Assembly (NCBI RefSeq): GCF_014851395.1
Contig: NW_024041150.1
Span: forward strand, 35,103,585-35,167,584
Origin: Micropterus salmoides
Lineage: Eukaryota; Chordata; Actinopteri; Centrarchiformes; Centrarchidae
Reading direction: 5' to 3'
Length of the DNA stretch: 64,000 bases
Made by a program: the position numbers and the translations under genes
The notes under the pieces: generated by a model
The model's input: the letters and a program-made list of their open reading frames with translations, nothing else
Databases searched by the model: none
What the model was told of the DNA's origin: nothing
Shown: positions 61,306 to 64,000 of the stretch, piece by piece
Position numbering within the stretch: position 1 is the first letter of the stretch
How the letters are laid out: every line of letters begins with the position of its first letter

Positions 61306-61336
<31 letters not shown>

Positions 61337-62110
61337 TACATTATATATATGTGTGTGTGTGTGTGTATATATGTTCATATTTCGTTGTTGGAGTGTGAAG
61401 CTCGACGTAGGTCCTAGAATATGTGCTCCTTAACTTGCACCTCTTCCTCCCTGTCCTGCCTCTTCTTCCTCGGACCCCGGCAGCCCTCACTCCTCTGCTT
61501 CGCCTCGACCCCGGGCCAGTCCCGGTCTGTGCTTGGCTCTGGAGTGCAGTCCTCATCAGAGACAATATTGCTGTCACCACGGAAGCTCTAACATGCTAAA
61601 CAACATACATGTTTGGAGTCTAACACGAAATTCACGTTCTTGTAGTGTAACTGATGGAAAAGGGGAAATGTGTATCAGCCTGTTTTTAGCTTTGCCCAGT
61701 GTTACCGCAGCTGTTAGCACAGCTACCTGTTGCTAACAGTTAGCTAGCCAACTTGTTACTGAATCAAAGTCAGTCTTTTTAAACCTATCCAATATTAACA
61801 TGCTAGCTTGATACTAGATAGTGAGTACTAATAACCGGGTTAGTTGTTTTGTTTATTTTCATAACAATAAAAAATGTGAGGCACTGCATCGCGCTGCTTT
61901 CCGCTCATCACATGGTGCTCTTCCTCCAGTAGTGTTGGCAACCAACACGGGTTCACATGTTTTGGGGGCGTGGCTTTGGAAGGAGCCCAGAAAGGAGTGG
62001 GTGCAATTTTGTCTGTTGGATACTTTCAAAATCCAGCAGTTTCTTGCTAGTTTCTCAAACGTACCTCAACCTCTTCATCAGGTAGGATTATATTTGCTCC
62101 AACTCATGAT
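61060..62110. repeat. Dispersed repeat region with (AAATA)n and (TG)n
   Basis: This region contains an aaataaaaataaaaaataaa run (61288-61340), (TG)n at 61350-61366, a GC-rich block (61440-61550) and taccgcagctgttagcacag + ctacctgttgctaacagtta near 61705-61745. These recur together in fish dispersed repeats. No intact coding sequence is present. Confidence 0.4.
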
Positions 62111-62311
62111 TCAAGGATCATAAACTTTCACATGAGGATGCAATTTTTGGCAAATGCCCACAACAAGAGTTTGTGAAAGATCAGCTGAGGTAGGAAGGAG
62201 GAATATTTGAGGTTTGAAATAAGCAGAAATAAAAATCAATCTATTTGCCACACGAAATCATTAATTGAAATATATTTTCATCAATTTCATACATCTAAAT
62301 CTGTTGTACTT

Positions 62312-62750
62312 AGGGCTGGGCAATAAAATAACAATGAAAATTATCACGCGTTCAATATATTGTCAATACATGTTTGATTTATTTGATTTTAATCACGAAC
62401 AAATTAGCACTTAATTTATCTTTAATATGATATTTGTTAAGGAAAAGGGACTGTAAAAGTATTTACTAATCATATTCTTTGACAAAACATGTTATCATAA
62501 TTGTTTTGAATGTTCTCCCTCAGATTTGTGAAGTGATCCACTGGCAACAAGTGTTTGTCAAGTTCTGACCATAAAGAAAAGTTTAACCACACACTTAATC
62601 ATCTGGTTTCTTCAGTTTTTACTCAGGAGCAAAAATCTGTCTTTAAACTTGAAAGAAATAATGATTTGACATTTATCATGATAATTATTGATATCGAATC
62701 GTATCAATTTTTTTATGGTGATAACATTTTTGGCCATATCGCCCAGCCCT
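62312..62750. mobile_element. MITE with 'agggctgggc' inverted ends, 439 bp
   Basis: The perfect 10-bp inverted termini are AGGGCTGGGC (62312-62321) and GCCCAGCCCT (62741-62750). They extend imperfectly (aataaaataac versus atatggcc). Internal words such as attatcacgcgttcaatata and tattgatatcgaatcgtatc are typical of the fish 'gggctgggc(g/a)ata' hAT-type MITE. A clear target duplication was not found. Confidence 0.7.
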
Positions 62751-62759
62751 TCTTGGATT

Positions 62760-63905
62760 TGTCAAGATCCTGTCCTGAGTGCTGTGTTTTTGTGTTTTGA
62801 TTCTGAGGGTTTGGTTTTGTATCTGCATGTTAGTCCTGTCATCTGTTCCGTTTAGTTCTGAGTTTATTCATTTATCAGTTAGGTATCTGTTATATAGTAT
62901 ATGGTCTTGTATCCAGTCATCGTGGTCTGTGTTGTTCTGTTATCTCGTCTCCCTTAGCCACCCTGTCTTATTAGTTTGAATCCCTTTTGCTGTGTTGTTA
63001 GTTAGACTTAGTTTTTGTTTGCTTGCTACCTTTAATTTGTCTATCTGTTATCTGTCAGCTGGTCTTTAGTGGTGTTTTAGTATTTTCCTGATTTCAGTTC
63101 TGTTCCAGTCTCATGTATTAGTTTCTGTACCATCATGCTTGAGTTCTGTCTGCTTGTCTATTTATGTGCTCTGCCAGTTTCATTAATTAATCTGATTTTG
63201 TTCATTCTGCTCTAGTCTATGTGTAGCCTTTATAATTACTCATCCACATCTTACTTAGTATCTGTCTTGTGTCGTATCTTAGTTCTTCGTCCTGTACCTT
63301 AGTTCATGTCTTAAGTGTTCCCTCCTGGTCTGTGTACTTCTGTGTTTTGCCCATGTCTATCTGAGTTCTGTTTTACCTTAGCTTCTGTCTGTGTTCCTTG
63401 TTGGTGTTAGTTTATTTGTGATCTGTCTGCTTGTATTAGTTATTTATATTATTCTGATGTTTAATGTTGAGTAACTTGCGTCTTGCCTTTTCCCTGCTGT
63501 CTCTCTGCCTGCCTCGTTAACCTTGATCCTTGTCACCCGTGTTGTTCCCACCCTCCTCGTTAGCCAGTGCTTAAATGTTTTTGCTGCTGTTTAGCTGTTG
63601 CTGGTTCATTGTATGTATTTTTGCTTGCCGTGTGTCTGCCTGTTTCCTGTCCGTTCCTGATTCCTGTTGTTTGTTGGAGTATTACCTGCTGGATAGTTTG
63701 GACTCTGCTTTCTGCTCCATGGACTTAGTATTTCTGTTGCCTGTTTGGATTACCTGTGTTTGTGGACTACCTTTGTTGAATTCTGGACTGCTGGAGTTTT
63801 GTTGGCTGGAATAATTCTCAGAAACTGTACCTGTTCTGCCTCTGTGTCATGCGTTTGGGTCCTAAAACCTGTTCCTGCCTGAAAACGCGGGCAAGTGTGA
63901 CAGTG
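62760..63905 (+). repeat. Retroelement-like tail repeat, sense copy at the right edge
   Basis: This long T/G-rich stretch (tctgagggtttggttttgta, gtgttccttgttggtgttag, ctgctgtctctctgcctgcc) ends with tgtcatgcgtttgggtccta + aaacctgttcctgcctgaaa and gtgtgacag. It is the same family as the reverse copy at 1-660. No reverse transcriptase or integrase sequence was recognised. The hydrophobic frames in it reflect composition. Confidence 0.6.
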
Positions 63906-64000
63906 TTGTAATGTAGATAATTCCAAGTTTCATCAGGTCGTTTGGCAGTTATATAAGCCATATTGTGTTTTAGCACTTGCAGTAGAATTCCACAACCATT

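Overview
The window is nuclear DNA from a ray-finned fish, most likely a teleost. The evidence is vertebrate-type GT-AG exons of a histone deacetylase, a high density of fish-type transposons (hAT, Tc1, L2 and L1 LINEs, tRNA-headed SINEs, 'ttaaagctgcaagcagc' MITEs), and sparse coding sequence. Three runs of exactly 500 N (4117-4616, 28992-29491, 45731-46230) are fixed-size scaffold gaps of unknown true length.

The only host gene recognised with confidence is hdac8 on the minus strand. Four consecutive internal exons are present. In transcription order they are 26918-26806, 26391-26314, 26225-26117 and 5972-5800. They splice in phase and encode the core of the deacetylase domain from DEASGFCY to LLLGG, including the zinc-binding Asp/His/Asp set. 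The first exons should lie at higher coordinates and the last exons, with the catalytic Tyr, below 5800. Neither was found, so they are outside the window or inside a gap.

The third and fourth exons shown are separated by a 20.1 kb intron (5973-26116). Most of it is one very large minisatellite with a period of about 41 bp, roughly 400 monomers and about 16.9 kb (6173-24055). It was invaded by a truncated L1 with a 15-bp target duplication and by an L2 3' end. It has higher-order periodicity (about 527-569 bp), kilobase-scale internal duplications, and one 70-bp block in inverted orientation. Many monomer junctions spell TGAGTCA (an AP-1/NF-E2-type core), most monomers carry ACTAGT, and many carry CCAATCA.

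Region by region: 1-5.5 kb is old repeats (a retroelement-like tail, a MITE split by a SINE, a fold-back element, a gap). 5.5-27 kb is hdac8 with the array. 26.96-28.36 kb is an hAT-type element with an 8-bp duplication. 28.4-32.8 kb is mostly featureless, with a gap and a possible hAT-like coding relic. 32.8-37.5 kb is an L2-clade LINE interrupted by a 1570-bp Tc1 element. 37.9-38.2 kb is a SINE. 40.7-45.7 kb is a self-nested pair of composite elements containing a 467-bp tandem repeat. 46.2-46.4 kb is the end of a second Tc1 element. 47.2-62.8 kb is non-coding sequence with several MITEs and dispersed fish repeats. 62.8-63.9 kb is another copy of the repeat at the left edge, in the opposite orientation. 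All transposon coding regions are broken. Apart from hdac8, nothing looks like a working gene, so most of the window is probably intronic or intergenic repeat.
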